Shown here: positions 21,806 to 35,035 of the stretch, piece by piece | How the letters are laid out: every line of letters starts with the position of its first letter | Position numbering within the stretch: the stretch's first letter is position 1 | NCBI GenBank assembly: GCA_007922305.1 | Contig: ML677335.1 | Coordinates: 43,598,218-43,662,217 of the forward strand | Origin: Dermatemys mawii | Taxonomy: Eukaryota; Chordata; Testudines; Dermatemydidae | Direction of reading: 5' to 3' | Length of the DNA: 64,000 nucleotides | Position numbers and translations under genes: made by a program | Notes under the pieces: model-generated | What the model was told of the DNA's origin: nothing | The model's input: the letters and a program-made list of their open reading frames with translations, nothing else | Database searches by the model: none

Positions 21806-24639
21806 GTCAGTGGGTAAAAGTTTCCCGGTATTAACTGGCAACTGAGTGATGCTGCCTTAAGGCTGAGTTGAGTTTTACATTGCAAAATGGTGGAATCCCA
21901 GCTATTACATTTGAAGAATTAAGAAAATCATCTCCTGACTCTGAGCACTGACTCTCCAAGCTCAGAATGAATTTCCAGAGAATTTACAAGTAAAGATGTT
22001 TAAATGTATTGAAAGATCCAATTTAAAATAAGCTTAGAAATTAACTCCCTGGTGTTCTGAATGGTCTTAACCTTGAAGTGTCTGAGTTCTGTCTCCATAT
22101 AGCTGAGGCTCACTGAAATATGGGTGTAGTGTACATTTGAAGAATATTTCTAGAATTAGTGGTCACTTTTGTCATAATTCACCATAGCTGTGGTTTTCTC
22201 TTCAGCTGAACATGGTCCAGAATGATCTCCAGAGAACTGAACAAAGCACTGCCCTCTTTTCACAGTGGCTACCACCTCCCTTTAATCCCAAAGTGAGTGA
22301 AGCCAAATGGCTGTGTGTGCTTAAGGTGGTTTTGGCAGGGGGTGTGCTTCAGAGTTTGGTGGGTGAGATGCACACTGATTGGAAGGGGGGCTGGATGAGG
22401 GTTGCAGTGTTGGCATGCCCTGGGTCACTGCATGCATACTTTAACAATCTGAACTTTTAAACAAAGGGGTTGGGGCCCAGATACACCCACACTGGAAGTT
22501 AGGAGCCTGGATACTGTTGAGGATCTGGGTCTTTGTGTTGGTGACTCCTGTTTCTCCACTGTGTTTCAAGAGTGTGCTGCTTCCTGCAGTTGTGTTTGTG
22601 ATGGGCTTGTTCCACCCATCCCCTGGAGCCCACATCTGGGAGTGAGATGCGGGAGATCAAAGCCTGCCTTTAACCACTGTCCCTTGTGCTCTGGCCAGTG
22701 TGTCACAGTCGTACAGCAAAGCAGCTTCACACATTGTTGATTCAGGTTGTGCAACTCAAGGCCACTTGAGCCTATCACACCATATGCTGTAGGCGGGTTG
22801 TGGGAAAGATGAGCCCCATCTTAGCCTCAGTTTTGGAATTGCAGAGACATTATGCAGCACATATTATCTGTGGGCCTCAGAGCCCCCTGCATGGTTGTAA
22901 AATATTGTGAAATTGTAAAGATGGGGAAACAGAAGCACTGAGAATTTCAAGCACAAATCTGAACCAGAGCTAGGAATGTTTGCTGGGACAGCCCTGCAGA
23001 CTAGTGACTAAGCTGCAGCCGAAGACCAGCACAACCAAGGCTCATGCTTCAGCTGCTCCTGGAGAGGGCCAGTGCACACTTGGCTAGTTGCACAGGGGGT
23101 GTTTGCTTTCCCTCATAGCATCAGTGATTGGCTGCTGTTGGGCTGGACAGGCCAGGGGTCTGCTGGCAGAGCTGACATCCCTGTTATGCCATGGCATGCT
23201 TCAGCATGCTGATCCATTAAGATAGAGCTGAGAGGGCTCTTGGAGCTCTGTTCTGTGCTGTCTGATCCAGGCAGCTCCTCTTCCTGCCAAGGAACAACTA
23301 TCCTGGGACACGAGTGAGAAGCAGTTACAGTCTGTCCTGTCTAATCACTGCGAACTGCATGCATCTGGAGGTGCTGGGATCGGGGGAGCTAGTTGTATGA
23401 GACAAGATGAATTGAAAAGATGTCAGGATGGTCTCTCAGCATAATAAGGAGAAGAGAGGCTGGGAAACAGATTGAGGCAAGTCAAAACCAAAACACTCAA
23501 GGGGAGAACCAATGTCTGGGCAGGGCTATGGGGCTTGGCTGCCTTCCCCACAGGCTGGCTCTATTAGAATTTTGACATTCCCCAAGAGCTGTCTTTGAGA
23601 AGTAAACAGATAAGCAGAAAGGGACTGATATTTTTAGTTTAAAAGTAGCAGAGATGTAGGTTAAAGCGCTTCCTGGCCAGCTGCCCCCTTTCACTGTATG
23701 AAATACATTTTTTGGTATGAAGGAGTCAGAGTAACAGAGCTTGGGACAGGCCTGAACTCTGTGCACATATGTGGCTCAGCGCTCCTTGTTTGATTTCATC
23801 CAGATGTCTCACGCCTTGATTATCATTAAACTGTGCTGCTATTTATAACCAGGAAATGGGCTCACCTCTCTTGAACAGCAACTGTCTGCGAACCTAGTGC
23901 TGGATATAATCTGTAGTGTTGGTGTCTGTCCACTCCTAGCCATAGAGTTACAGTGAGGTAAGGCTACTGAGGTGAAGATGACCTCAACTTTCTGTGTCTT
24001 GAAGAGCTTGGTCCTGTATGGTGCTGAGCACTCTGGTTCCAGTCCACCTAAATGTGTGCTTAATTTGATGCACAAGAACAGTCCCAAGGAAATGAATGAG
24101 GCTATTTAGGCTGTAACTTTGCTGGATGGGGTAAGAGTGCTCAGCACCTGTAGGATGGAGCCTTATCTGTCCCAACCTTCCCTCCCTTACTGTTTATTCA
24201 AATCATCTAAAGTATTAAGCTGATCTGTTGTTTGTACATCACTCAGCTTGGACGATAGAACTAGAATGATTCATTTCACTTCCTGGTTCTGTCACTGCCA
24301 TTTGGTCACATCTGAGTGTCTGGCACCAAAAGGGCACGTTGAATGTGTGTTGAAAAAAATCCAAGCTTACTGGAATGTAAAGGGCTCAATTCTGCTCTCC
24401 CTATCACCAGGTTTATGCTGTGAATTCTAAGGATCCTTTTGATGGGTGTTCCCTGCAAGAAGAATTAGTCCAATCCTGGACAGGCAGGCTACAAAATAGA
24501 GCTGATATTTATTCAAAATGAAAACCCAAGCAAATCTATTATACAGTATCCCTTAGGCTAGGCCTGTGAGGGAAAGTGTAGGAAGAGGAGTGCAAATAAT
24601 AGCATGGTCTGGTAGATGGGGCATAGTGGCAGAGCTGGG
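21806..24639. other. Non-coding stretch with a doubtful MIR remnant
   Basis: A weak antisense MIR-like piece (gatggggaaacagaagcactg) lies near 22920. Otherwise there is nothing I can name, and the open frames are short and overlapping. Confidence 0.35.
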
Positions 24640-24727
24640 GTGAAATCCTGGTTCTTCCAAAGTTGGTGCAAAAATCCCACAGACTTCTTTTTTTTTTTTT
24701 TGTGGCGGGGGGGTGTCAGGATTTCAC
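24640..24727. repeat. Palindromic MITE-like repeat, 'gtgaaatcctg' ends
   Basis: GTGAAATCCTG at 24640-24650 and caggatttcac at 24717-24727 form perfect 11-bp inverted ends around about 66 bp that include a T-run and a G-run. It resembles the widespread 'gggtgaaatcctggcccc...tcaatgg' palindromes of sauropsids. Confidence 0.55.
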
Positions 24728-24899
24728 TCTTGTGCTCAGTTTGGTTTTTGGTAAGTCACTGAGGTGAAAGTTTTTTTCAAATTTCAAAGCCTAATGTTGG
24801 AATTTGAAACCCATGTTTAGGCATCAACCGTAGTGACCTGATTATTTTTCCTATGCACTGGGTAGTTGGAGCTCTCACTGACTTTGGGCAGCCAAGCTT

Positions 24900-25020
24900 G
24901 AAAGCATTGGCCTTAGAAATCATGCCTCAGTTTCCCCATCTGTAAATGGGGATAATGATTTGTATCCACCTTTATGAAGATCTGTGGATGGAAAGTGTAG
25001 CGTAGAGTGCTAGGAATGGA
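24900..25020 (+). repeat. MIR SINE 3' part
   Basis: cctcagtttccccatctgta is followed by 'aatggggataatgatttgtat' and 'gtagagtgctaggaatgg', the MIR 3' half. The 5' half is not recognisable. Confidence 0.65.
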
Positions 25021-26229
25021 TTAGAGAGAAGTGGAAACCTTTAATTCTGGCTTTAAATGATAGCACATTTTCTGAGAGACTCTTTGCATAAAAAGGATTT
25101 TGTTTTAAAATGCTGAGACCTGAACACTTTGCTCACCAGCAATTTAATGAGCAGAATGTTGTCCTTGTGCTAGGCTGATGCTAACCATAAACAAATGACT
25201 GGCAGTTTGAATACCAATTAATCAAAAATATTTGTCATGTAAAACCCAAATCCTATTTAAACTTTTAAAAAGAACAGAGCTTGTCCCAGGGGTAGGACAT
25301 AAGTAGATTGATATCAGACACAACATACTTACAGGACATTGTTTACACTGCAAGAGTCTTAAACATATTTAGTTATAGTTCATGTTGAGTGATACTTTTG
25401 GGAAGAAATCACGCGGCTGGCTCAATGGAAGGATGGGCTAGCAGTGTTCCCCTGAAGCAAAAACATCAAATTTGCTGAATAAATTGTTCCCTATAAATAT
25501 TTCTGAGGAGTTCAGAGTCTACCATTGATTTGGTTCCTATTTATACAGGACTTTGAAGATAGAAAGCCTCAAGTGCTCATTGTTTTGGCTGATAAAATCA
25601 ATGATGGCTAGATTGAGAGACACACTCCGACTACACAGAGAAGTCCTCTCCGTACACCCCTGTCTAGGTGGTCTGAATCAAGGCTCTACACTCACCCACC
25701 TGCTCCAGAGAACGTGTAGGTGGAGTGGGCTTGGGCATGGCAGGGAATGGGCAAAGCTTGGGCTCCATCCTCACTGGCCAGAGTATCTGATTCAGCTGGC
25801 GGGGGGTGGGGGGAGGAGATTGGAGATGGTAATTTACTGTTGCTTCTTAGCCTAGGAGCTAGGAAGAAACTGAACTTTGGAGTGGGTCTGAATCATGATG
25901 TTCCAGTAGCCGCTTTCAGAATGGGCCAGTTTACACACCACCCCTTCCTCTGGCCTAAATCTACTATGAATGTCTGATAATTCTCTGAGGTCTATAAAAC
26001 TAGGCTCCTTTCCTGCACCAGGATCTGCAAGTGCACATCTGCTCGCTCACGCACACAGGGTCTCCCTGATTACCAGGTCGGGAGGGAATTTCCCCCAAGT
26101 CAGATTGGCAGTAACTTTGGTGGGGAGGGAGAGTGGGAAGGTTTTGTCTTCCCCTGCGGGGCATAGATATAGGTCACTTGCCAGGATTATCTGAATATAT
26201 CTCATTTACTCATTCCCCTGCCCATGCAG
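25021..26229. other. Non-coding stretch, nothing recognised
   Basis: A G-run (ggcggggggtggggggagg) lies near 25799. No supported gene or repeat. Confidence 0.35.
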
Positions 26230-26385
26230 GGGCCTTGGGTACTGGTGCATTTTGGTAGTTCCTCTTTGTGGTCTAGTCTCATTTTGGTGGTTGGGTTACT
26301 GTGTGGATGCTGGTGGTCTGTGAGATGCAGGGGGTCAGAAGAGATACCTGGTGGCTTCTTCTGATCTTAAACTCTGACTCTGTCT
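26230..26385 (+). repeat. CR1 LINE 3' end, degenerate
   Basis: 'tggatgctggtggtctgtgagatgcaggggg' is followed by 'ttctgatcttaaactctgactctg'. This matches the order of a CR1 3' UTR subtype (gctggtggcctgtgatatgcagg ... ttctgacctta ... tctatga). Confidence 0.5.
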
Positions 26386-28860
26386 GCGTTCAGTCCCATT
26401 GACTGTATGGGAGTCCAGGCTGGCAGACAATCACATGAGAATGGGCACATTTCTGGCATTTCCTGGTCACATCCCAAAATCAGATATGATGAAACTGGAT
26501 CTGAGCCTTGCACAGCCAACCTCCAAGGAGGCTTGCATGACATTTAGTCATAGTTTAGCCAGAGTTCAGCAGGTTCTGCATTTATTCTGAAATGTGTCCC
26601 TCTGGTTATTAACGATGAGGATGTTTTCATGAAGATATTTCCAGACCAGTGAGGGAAAGTGCCTGGGACTTTGGAGGGACACATCCCTTTCAGACTAGGA
26701 CAGAGATAAGGAGCAAGAACTTCTGAATGACAGTAGGTGAGTTTGTACCGAGAGGCAAACTAGTTGGAAGCAGTATACAAAGTTGACTGTTTTTTGTCAG
26801 AACTCATTAAAGAAGAAATCAGGATGCGCAATGAGGCTAAGTAGTTGAGATTTGTGGATTGGAGGCTTTGGAGAAATGAACAAGCCAACATAAGACGAAG
26901 CTATATGTAATGCACCCATACTGTCTGCATGAGTGTGAAGTGCACATGTACATGTGACTGTGTGTAGGCAAGAATGATTTGGGGTTGTGAGATATCCAGC
27001 TCCAGAATGAGAGACCTGGATTTTAAAGGGGCAGAATAGACTGTTCTCTGAATAGGCAGGTGTTGACTGTAAATATCCACGTGAATTTATGGCACATATT
27101 GTATGGAATAAAACAGGCTTTGTTTAGGGACTTGGGTGTGAGCAGAGCCATTTGCAGAGTAACACTGCCTCTGATGTGGGAAAATATTACCAGCTCTGGT
27201 GGAATTCAACCAATAACAAGGGAAACTTCCAGGTTGGCAGGTGGGATTTAGGTAGGGTAGGTTACATACTGGTAAACTCACCCCTCGATTTATTAACCAA
27301 CATTGATGGTTGGGGTCAATCAAGTGATACTTGTCTGCAGATTAATCTACCAATGAGAACACTTGGCAGGTACATGTGTACAGTCCCCTTCATGTAATTG
27401 ATTTATTTCAACCAATAAAACTGCTGTCAGCCAGGTAGCTTGAGAGGAAGGATTGGTAGGTTGAATTCACTCAGATGTCATAATGGCCCCATTCAAGAAT
27501 GACCTGAGCTATTGATTTGAGCCTGTTCAATAGTCTGTTCCCAAGCAAATAAAAGTACACAATGGAGGCACTTGTTGTGATTCCATAGTTAGGTTGAATT
27601 ACGTTGTGCACTTAAAGCAGAGATTCAACCTTTGTTTTCCATGGAATATAAAATGTCCTCCCCAGACTTACAGCACTGGCTCTTTGGATGCCAAATGAAT
27701 TTTTCTGGGAATTTACAAAATCATTTATTTGAGTTGAAATTAATTGTAAAATAAGCAATTTAGCATCTGTCAGTCTATATGCTATCCAACTGTTTGGACA
27801 AAATTAATCTTCCAACTTGCCATATAGTTAAAGTGCATTGAAATCTTGGGTTCTCGCTGTATTTGAAGAAACTAGGTTTTGAAGCAAAGATATTAACAAT
27901 TGTGATGGTTAACTGTTATGTTGTATAAGCTATAGACATGCCCAAATAACTCTTAAGTGGGAGCATTGTGACCATCGGAGATAAGCGATAAACAAGGGGG
28001 TCATTGGTTGAATTATTTGCATACAGCAATTCACTTGGTGGTTATGACTCAGGTGGTGTGAGGGAGGCTGCCATGGGTAAAGAGTTCTCATTAGTAGTTC
28101 CCTTGTCACTGGCTTTGCAAGGTTCCCTGACCCCATGCTGCTTGGGCATCAGCACCTGCAGGGCTCCCTGGCACTGCTGCCTGAGCTCCACCATGTACTG
28201 AGGCACAGCAACACTGGACTTGGAGATTGGACTCCTCGGGGCCCCTCCTTTTGAACAGGGCTGGTCTCTGTTGGAGATGGTAGTCAAAGCCTTGTGGAGC
28301 ATATGATAGGCACAATGTGGTATGCTGGAGACTTCTCCCTCAACTTCTTAGCTCTTAAGGGGTTGGGCAGGTGAGGTGGGCCCTGATGGAACCAGGGCTG
28401 TGGTTAATGTCCTGGCTGGGGCCTCTCAGTTGGTAGCTCCCAAGAATATAAAGAGCACCCATCGTATTTACCAGTGACAACAGAGCTCCTCTCTGGAGAG
28501 ACTCTCTGTGAAGGGCAGTCTGTCACTCGCTTCTCCAAATACGCCACAGCCTCTCGTCTGCTTCTGGAAATTGGACACAGGCATGAGCAGCTCCAGGATG
28601 CGTATCTGTGTGTTCCACCAGCAGGTCTGCCTGTTGCAATCTCCTTTTGAGAGATTGTGAGACACAGGCCCATTGATGGGCCACTGCACTGTGTCAGGCC
28701 TTGCAGACTCACTACACTGAACACACTGGTTATGATATATGCCCAAAAGGTGGAATATTACTGGAAAACTAATACCTCACTCATTCTTATTCTGGGGTGG
28801 GTTGTATGTGTGGGTGTACAAAGATTTATGGTATGATGTGGTGTTAAGGAAATTCAGAAA
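26386..28860. other. Non-coding stretch, nothing recognised
   Basis: AT-rich, with many short frames. At 28042-28746 both strands carry 70-106 aa frames, but none resembles a known domain and none has supporting splice or start context. Confidence 0.35.
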
Positions 28861-28864
28861 AGGC

Positions 28865-29530
28865 CTATTAGTGTGGTGAGATCACACAGGAGACAATGAG
28901 GCTGAAGAAGCAACCCCTTATGGGAAGATGGAGCTCAGTGGAACAAGTGGGGACTGGGTGGGTATAACTCCAGGAAGCTGGCAACAGAGGTGGTGGCAGT
29001 GAGGACATTTGCAGCCGTCTTCTGTGCACTGGAGAGGGAAGGAGGGAACTCAGCAAAAGAGTATGTCCCTGGGAGCCTGGCCCTGGGGGAAGGGTGTCCC
29101 CAGGAAGGTGAAGAATGGTGAAAAGCAACCCAGGAAGAGAGCAGCAAGGGTTAGAAACTGAGCAAGCCTTGACTGTGTCTTGTAGGGTCCCTGGGCTGGA
29201 ACCCAGAGTAGCCCAGGTTCCCCTACCAGCCACTGATGGGGTGGCATTGCCTGGAGAGTAGGTCCAGCAAGACTCTGTGCCCTGGAAGGGGAAAATCTAT
29301 AGTGATTTGTCTGGAAGGTCAAGTCATGAAGAGGAAGCTGAAGCTCCTGGAGCAAGAGATGGGCCCTGAAGTGAGAGAGGGCAACTTGGGGGATTGAGCG
29401 GGGGGGGGGGGGGCCGCGGGGGAAGGAGGGGCGGGACCACAAAAGGAGGCATCTGGCCTGGAAGAGAGCTATTCTCCAGAGCAGCCAGGAGAAGGAGGCA
29501 CCACCCACTGTGAGGGGTACCCTGTGACAT
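28865..29530 (+). mobile_element. LTR-like element, degenerate
   Basis: The phrases 'agggtccctgggctggaacccagagtagcccaggttcccctac' and 'cactgatggggtggcattgcc' belong to a reptile LTR family I recall. The order and spacing fit over about 650 bp. A G-run (29400-29414) next to gccgcgggggaagg interrupts it. The boundaries and class are approximate. Confidence 0.45.
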
Positions 29531-29929
29531 AGGGATAGGGACTAGAATTGCATTTCTAAAATGTTTGGCAAGCAGTGCATTAGCCCTGCCTTCCCTAGAC
29601 AAAGGAATGTGGATTTGCTTGGCTAACCAGCCTGGTTGTTGGGCAGAGACAATGAAGGTGCATGTAAAAAAAAAAAAAAAAAATCCATTACCTTAGAGAG
29701 TCAGGATGATAACCTCTGGACTAGAAGGGATGTCTGAACTGCAAATGATAAGTAATTGAATCAACTGATTATATACAAAATTACTGTGTTACCTTACCTG
29801 ATACTCTTTTCTTTTTTCTGAAAGTGAATGATACCGGTGACTTCATAGTGTTATCGCTAACATTTCACAATAGGAGGAATTATGGCTATTCATTTATATT
29901 CTGCTTTAAAATCTATTTGATGGCCACAC
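29531..29929. other. Non-coding, includes an A-run
   Basis: An A-run lies at about 29666-29683. There is no other feature. Confidence 0.4.
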
Positions 29930-30980
29930 AGGGAGAAACAGGGTTTCCCTAGACAGGAAGGAAGGAAGGCAGCTAGCTACCTGTCTCCAGTGAAATTAAG
30001 CAAGATGTGTCCAAAACCAATGGAAACCCTATTTCCATATGAATTAGCAGGGGAACGAGCCCTTCACAGGAAGGAAAGACTAGCATGAGGTTGTCCTGAG
30101 CCTGGGGACAAAACAGTGAATCTGAGATGATATAGGGAGAGAGATGCCATCTTGGTGTTTGTCACTGGACAGACACCAGAGCTCTTGTAAGGTGAGAAAG
30201 GTCGGCTCTTCAACCAAGAGGTTTTGAAGTGTCTGGAAATCGAATAGAGATGAGACCTGCTTAGGCAAACATCTCTCATCTAGGAAAACAAGGGAAACCA
30301 GTACCTTGTACTTTCATCGAAGGTCTTGACTGAGAGAGAGTTAGCCATGGCTGGAAAGAAAAAGATGGGTAAGAAATCTACCTTGCCCCAAGGCTGTATC
30401 TATTTGAGTTAAATCTTCACCATTAGGATGTGTGTATTCCTTTTATTTGCTTATAACAATTTTTATTTTTATCCCGTGTGCTTAAACATAAGTGCATTAT
30501 TAATAAGAGAGGTTTTAAGTGTATTTGTTTTACTTTTAATCTAAACCAGCCCAGTCTGTGTTTTGAATTGATTGTTAACTCTGGTTAAAGCAGCTAGCTG
30601 CTGGGCTTTGGCTCTTTAAAGGTGCAATGGACCTTATTCCTCCGAATACTCCAGGAAGGGGTGCACAGTTCAGGGCAGACAGTTTGGGGAAAATTGGGCC
30701 CTGGGATGCATTGGGGTCCCTTGACTGATAGTAAGCAAGGCAGATGGAGACCCAGGGTTACTGTGGTGTAACAAGCAGGCTGCTGAAGTCGGTTGCTGAA
30801 CTAGGGCTGCTCACTGCAGAAACACAGGGCATGTTTGTATGCTGGCTGGAGCATCCCAAGAGGGAGCTACAGATGCAGAGCATTTTAAGGCACTCGGGGT
30901 TACAAAACAAGTCATGACACAACCTCTCACTGATCTGGACTGAACCCCCAAATCTGATAGTTCCCCTGTCCCCGCCAGTG
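29930..30980 (+). mobile_element. LTR-like element
   Basis: The long stretch includes 'ccatctctctc..tggtgtttgtcactggacagacaccag' (cf. ggacagacaccag at 30170), 'ttttaatctaaaccagcccagtctgtg' and 'tgtggtgtaacaagcaggctgctgaag'. This is the layout of the LTR-like families at 33,000 and 43,000: an AT-rich 'ttttacttttaatctaaaccag' region followed by a GC-rich distal part. No coding region is present. The boundaries are uncertain. Confidence 0.45.
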
Positions 30981-31894
30981 CCAAGCACCCCTCACCTCCT
31001 TCACACCTGCCAGTGTGAGACACCTGCAAGCAGAAGATGTGACGAATGACCAAAGATGACCACCTGGTGTTTTGGGGCATCACTCCATATCTTTCAGATT
31101 ATCTTCTTAAGGGGGGCAGGAAGCTGAATCAAAGGATGTGAATTGAATGTCGTTTTAAAAAAGGTTTTAAAGCACACACATAATATCCCCCTCCTATCAT
31201 CAGAGCTGAATCTCTCAGTTCAACTCAAGCCCACTAGTGCTGGCAGCACAGGAGTAATTGCTAATGTTTCTGAGCCATCCATAGCCTGGGGAGTGAAAAT
31301 AGAGGTCCTCAGTGGGTTACATCACTACTGACTAGAGAACAGTAGGAAACTGGAGCTCAGGAATCCCAGATTCACTCCTTGGTTAAGAGAAGGTTTGTGT
31401 TGTACCAGGGGGAGAGAGGATAATCAAAGCACATATTGATTATTCCACATCTGAAAGGGAGTGTGGCTAAGAGTTGAGGTTACCATTTTAGAATTCTGTT
31501 TCCAATTGCTCCCATAGTCACCTTCTGTAACCTTTTAACTTGGAAGCAGGTGTAGTAGTTCGTACTTGGCTGCTATCTGAGAGAGGTCATAGCATCAGTT
31601 AGTAGTAAGGGTGATGAAGTGCATGGAAACATAAAGCACAGTCAGCAGTGGGAAGACTTGACACTATGACTTCCTGTCTCCTAGTTAAGGAACTTTTTTT
31701 CATTGCTTATCAAATATCCTTTAGCGAGTCTTTCATTCTCCAACCTGTGTGGGAGCAGCTGGAAATATTGTGACATGCAAAGTTATTTGCAGATGGTGGG
31801 TGACTAGTGTTGACAGTGTAAAATACATTTTCTTTTGTTTTAAATGTTGTTGCCTTGCTTGTATGTAGTGTAAGTTGTAGCTGTGTTTGTGTAT
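30981..31894. other. Non-coding stretch, nothing recognised
   Basis: I can support no gene, SINE or LINE here. Confidence 0.35.
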
Positions 31895-32030
31895 TAGAGA
31901 AACAAGGTGAGTAAGGTAATATCTTTTATTGGATTGACTGTTGGTGAGAGAGAGACAAGCTTGTCTCTCTCACCAGCAGAAGTTGGTACAATGAAGGGTA
32001 TTACCTTACTCCCTTTGTCTGTCTCATTCT
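31895..32030. mobile_element. Inverted-arm repeat centred on aagctt
   Basis: The left arm 'gagaaacaaggtgagtaaggtaatatctttta' and the right arm 'ggtattaccttactccctttgtctgtctc' are inverted copies. They meet at a perfect 24-bp palindrome centred at 31959/31960 (gagagagacaag / cttgtctctctc). The arms match a second reptile repeat, related in design to the hairpin element at 20010, whose full version has a tgaag...gctcgaaag core. In this copy the core has collapsed into the palindrome. Confidence 0.55.
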
Positions 32031-32869
32031 CCTGCTTGGCACACGGACAAATGTGAGGCAACAGTCGTATTCCAGGAAATTACACACTTCTGCCAAAAAA
32101 GAGTAAAAGAAAAAGCAACACATCTAACTACATTTTTGTTGAAATAGTCACTTTTGATGCCTTATTATTCCATGTTCGCCCTACCAGCTCCACGAAGCCA
32201 GCAGGAAAAAATCCAATGCTGTGTGGGTGTTAGTTCCTTTTTGGGGGGTTCTGCCACTTTTTTTACAATATTGCTGAGAAATGAAGGTCAGAATTAACTC
32301 TACCACGACTTTAACTCTGGTATCACTACTTGGCCAGATTCACCAGGACACCATGCATCTTCCCTTCACTCTGACTAGTGCAAAGCAACAGCCAGGCTCC
32401 CTCAGCGCTGACCCCACATTGCACTGTATAGATGCACCCCCTGTCCCTCCTGTCCTTCAGACTTCTCTGGCCACTTCCTCCATTTTCCCCCCTTGTCTCC
32501 TCTCTGAGTAGATCTGGTGCAATGAGTAGTTACACTCTCTCCCATTTTAGGAATGCTGGGGTCATATTATGGCATTATGAATAATACTTTTCAGAGAAAT
32601 CGCTTTCCACAGAGGAAGAAAAGGACTTGATTCCTTGCTTTCAGTCAAACTCTGTTTCAGCTGTGGAACGACAAACATGCTTCTAATACTGTAAGCCTGA
32701 CTCAATTATCCTGGCTTCAAGGCCATAAATCAAATCCTTCCAGGTCACACTTCATATCTACATAATCCCTTTCCAAAGACCCCTGGCATAGTTTGTGTGT
32801 AAGCCGACCATATCACTGTTGCCCTCTGTACCTCAAAGCAGCACCCTGGAATCCCATTAGTTACAACTG
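32031..32869. other. Non-coding stretch, nothing recognised
   Basis: No feature beyond a 76-aa chance frame at 32281-32511. Confidence 0.35.
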
Positions 32870-33850
32870 TCATATAATTATGATACATGTTTTGTACAAA
32901 GTCTCCCTTGTGAGGTGTCCTTTTGAAAGTCTTGATCTGTTAGCAATCCAACAGGATATTGGTGTTTGTGCTATCATATATGAAGTTTTGCTATGTGTGT
33001 GTGTGTTACTGAAATAAGTTGTAAAGTTGGGAACACCCACAACCTGCCTTTCAGGTACAACAATGGAGGAGCCAGGTGCGCTGATGGCCCATTAAAGGGA
33101 ATCCACACTCCCAAGGACTATCCAAGGAACTATATACAATGGAGCCTTCTCAGAGATAGCACATGGACAATGGAGACAGCTTGACCACATCAAAGCAACA
33201 GGTATTTCCAGCAAGCAAGGGGAAACTATAAAGAGGGAAAGTGACATCACCATATGGTCTCAATCCCTTCTACAACTTGACACCTGGAAATATGTCTGGA
33301 GGACAAGACTGAAAGCAGGGAGTGTTCCCGAGGTGAAGGAGAGTCCCAGCCTGTGTATGGAAGAGCTGTAACCTGCTAGCTGTCAGGGTAAGACACTGCT
33401 TGATTCCGATCCTGTTTAGTGTATAGTCTGCAAATTTATTTTAAGTTTTTTATTTCTTAGGTAAGCAACTTTGAATCTCTGTGCTTGCTACTTAAAATCT
33501 CTGTCGTCAATCTGTTATAAGGGATTATATTTCAGCTAAAAGTATGTTTTGGTTGAAGTGCTTGGAAAATCTCAGCTGGATTAATAAAAGCTAGTGTGTG
33601 TGTCCTCTCCACATTGAGGGAGGGGTGAACAGGGCAATGAACTTACACTAGTCAGGCTTCTGACCAGTGTGAGATGGTACACTTCTGGGGTGCAAGGCTG
33701 GGGAGCAGGGGGAATTGGCTGGAGCTTTCCTATTAGTTCATGAGTGTCTGGGAGATCATTCATGTAACTCAGCTGGGTGTGTCCCCTGACTATGGATGGC
33801 TGTGGAAGCGCAGCACCTGCCAGAGGTTGGTAGCTTGTCAAAGCATCACC
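32870..33850 (+). mobile_element. LTR-like element with AATAAA signal
   Basis: In order it shows 'tacaaagtctcccttgtgaggtgtc', 'ttactgaaataagttgtaaagttggga', 'agactgaaagcagggagtg', the pyrimidine/AT-rich 'tttatttcttaggtaagcaac', 'ggattaataaaagctagtgtg' and a distal 'cacttctggggtgcaaggctggg'. This is the general plan of several reptile LTR families, with a polyadenylation signal near 33583. No gag or pol is attached. The right boundary is uncertain. Confidence 0.5.
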
Positions 33851-33929
33851 GTGTGAGAGGGAGCCCAGGTTGGTGGAACAGAGGGCTCAGAAGTCCCCAC
33901 TTCAGGCTGCACCCCAGGAAATCTAGTCA

Positions 33930-34062
33930 TGGTTATCCTGTAGATAAGAATACTAAACTGGGAATCTGGAATAGAAGGCAGGTTTCCAAGCTGACTCTCT
34001 GATCTTGGGCAAATCCATGAATCTCTGTGCCTGTTTCCCCACTTTTAAAGTATCAGACCCCA
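33930..34062 (+). repeat. MIR SINE
   Basis: 'gaatactaaactgggaatctgg' is followed by 'atcttgggcaaatccatgaatctctgtgcctgtttccccac', the MIR order, then by a T14-A8 tract. Confidence 0.7.
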
Positions 34063-34065
34063 CAT

Positions 34066-34090
34066 TATTTTTTTTTTTTTAAAAAAAACA
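34066..34090. repeat. T-run followed directly by A-run
   Basis: About 14 T are followed by 8 A, giving a perfect self-complementary core, then caacaacc. It is probably the tail region of the adjoining SINE or a slippage product. Confidence 0.7.
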
Positions 34091-34845
34091 ACAACCAAAC
34101 ACCAAAACTGGTAAGTCCGTCTTTGGAACGGTGTGTACCGGGGCTTTGCAGGGGGTTGGTACAATACAGCTCTACAGCCTGCTCCTGCTCATTTCAACTG
34201 CTGGGGCAGTAGTTTTGCAATTGTTATCAGAGGGAGCTGGTCTGTTTTTATACTTTCACACACCCCATCTCCTGAAATACTCCAGAGTTCAGTAACACAC
34301 TTATAAGTTAAAGCATAAATGACAGCAGAGGCTGAGAGGTAGGGGAAGAGGAAGAAAGAACCTATTGTATGAGAAGCAGACAGCTCTGCTGACCTGAAAA
34401 TATATTATTCTATGAAAGCCCAGACCTGGGTGGTTGTGGAACTTGCTCCCAATTCACCATGAAAACCCTGGGCTGGGGTGACTGCCTATTTGATGTGGGT
34501 GGTCCTTAATGCATGTCATAATTTACACTTAAGGCACACAGGATCCCTTGAAATGCCTTTCTTGGAACCATAAAACAGCTTTGCACATGGATCTCACTGG
34601 AGGTTTCTGCAAAGACCCTCATGGTCAAGCATAAATACAATCTATTATTCTAACACTGGTCAATGTCCAGTTGCTCCCCAAAGGTCAGTCAGTGCTAGCT
34701 GGTCCCATTTACTCAGTTGGCAAGGAGGAGGCGTACTAATACTGCTAGTCACCTTCAAGAGACATTTGTTTAAATTAGGCAAAAAGGTTCATTTATTCTA
34801 GATCTGCACATAAAGATTTCCGAAGAATTCCGAAGACTCTTCAGT
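34091..34845. other. Non-coding stretch, nothing recognised
   Basis: No supported feature. Confidence 0.35.
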
Positions 34846-34849
34846 GCTT

Positions 34850-35035
34850 GTAAAGCATCTTAAGTTTTACAACACACCTATGAGAGAGATGCTTAGTATC
34901 ATTTAACCCACATTAAAGAACTGGAACCTGAGGTTAAGTGACTTGACCAAGGTCGCATGGTAAATCCTTGTTAAAGCAAGAAATAATTCATAGGGCTCCT
35001 GCCCTCCAGCCTTCTAATCTAACCCTAGCTCTCTA
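34850..35035 (-). repeat. MIR SINE, antisense
   Basis: 'gaggttaagtgacttgaccaaggtcgcatgg' is the reverse complement of the MIR gaccttgggcaagtcac block. It is preceded by 'gcttgtaaagcatcttaag' and 'atttaacccac', which match the tail. Confidence 0.7.
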
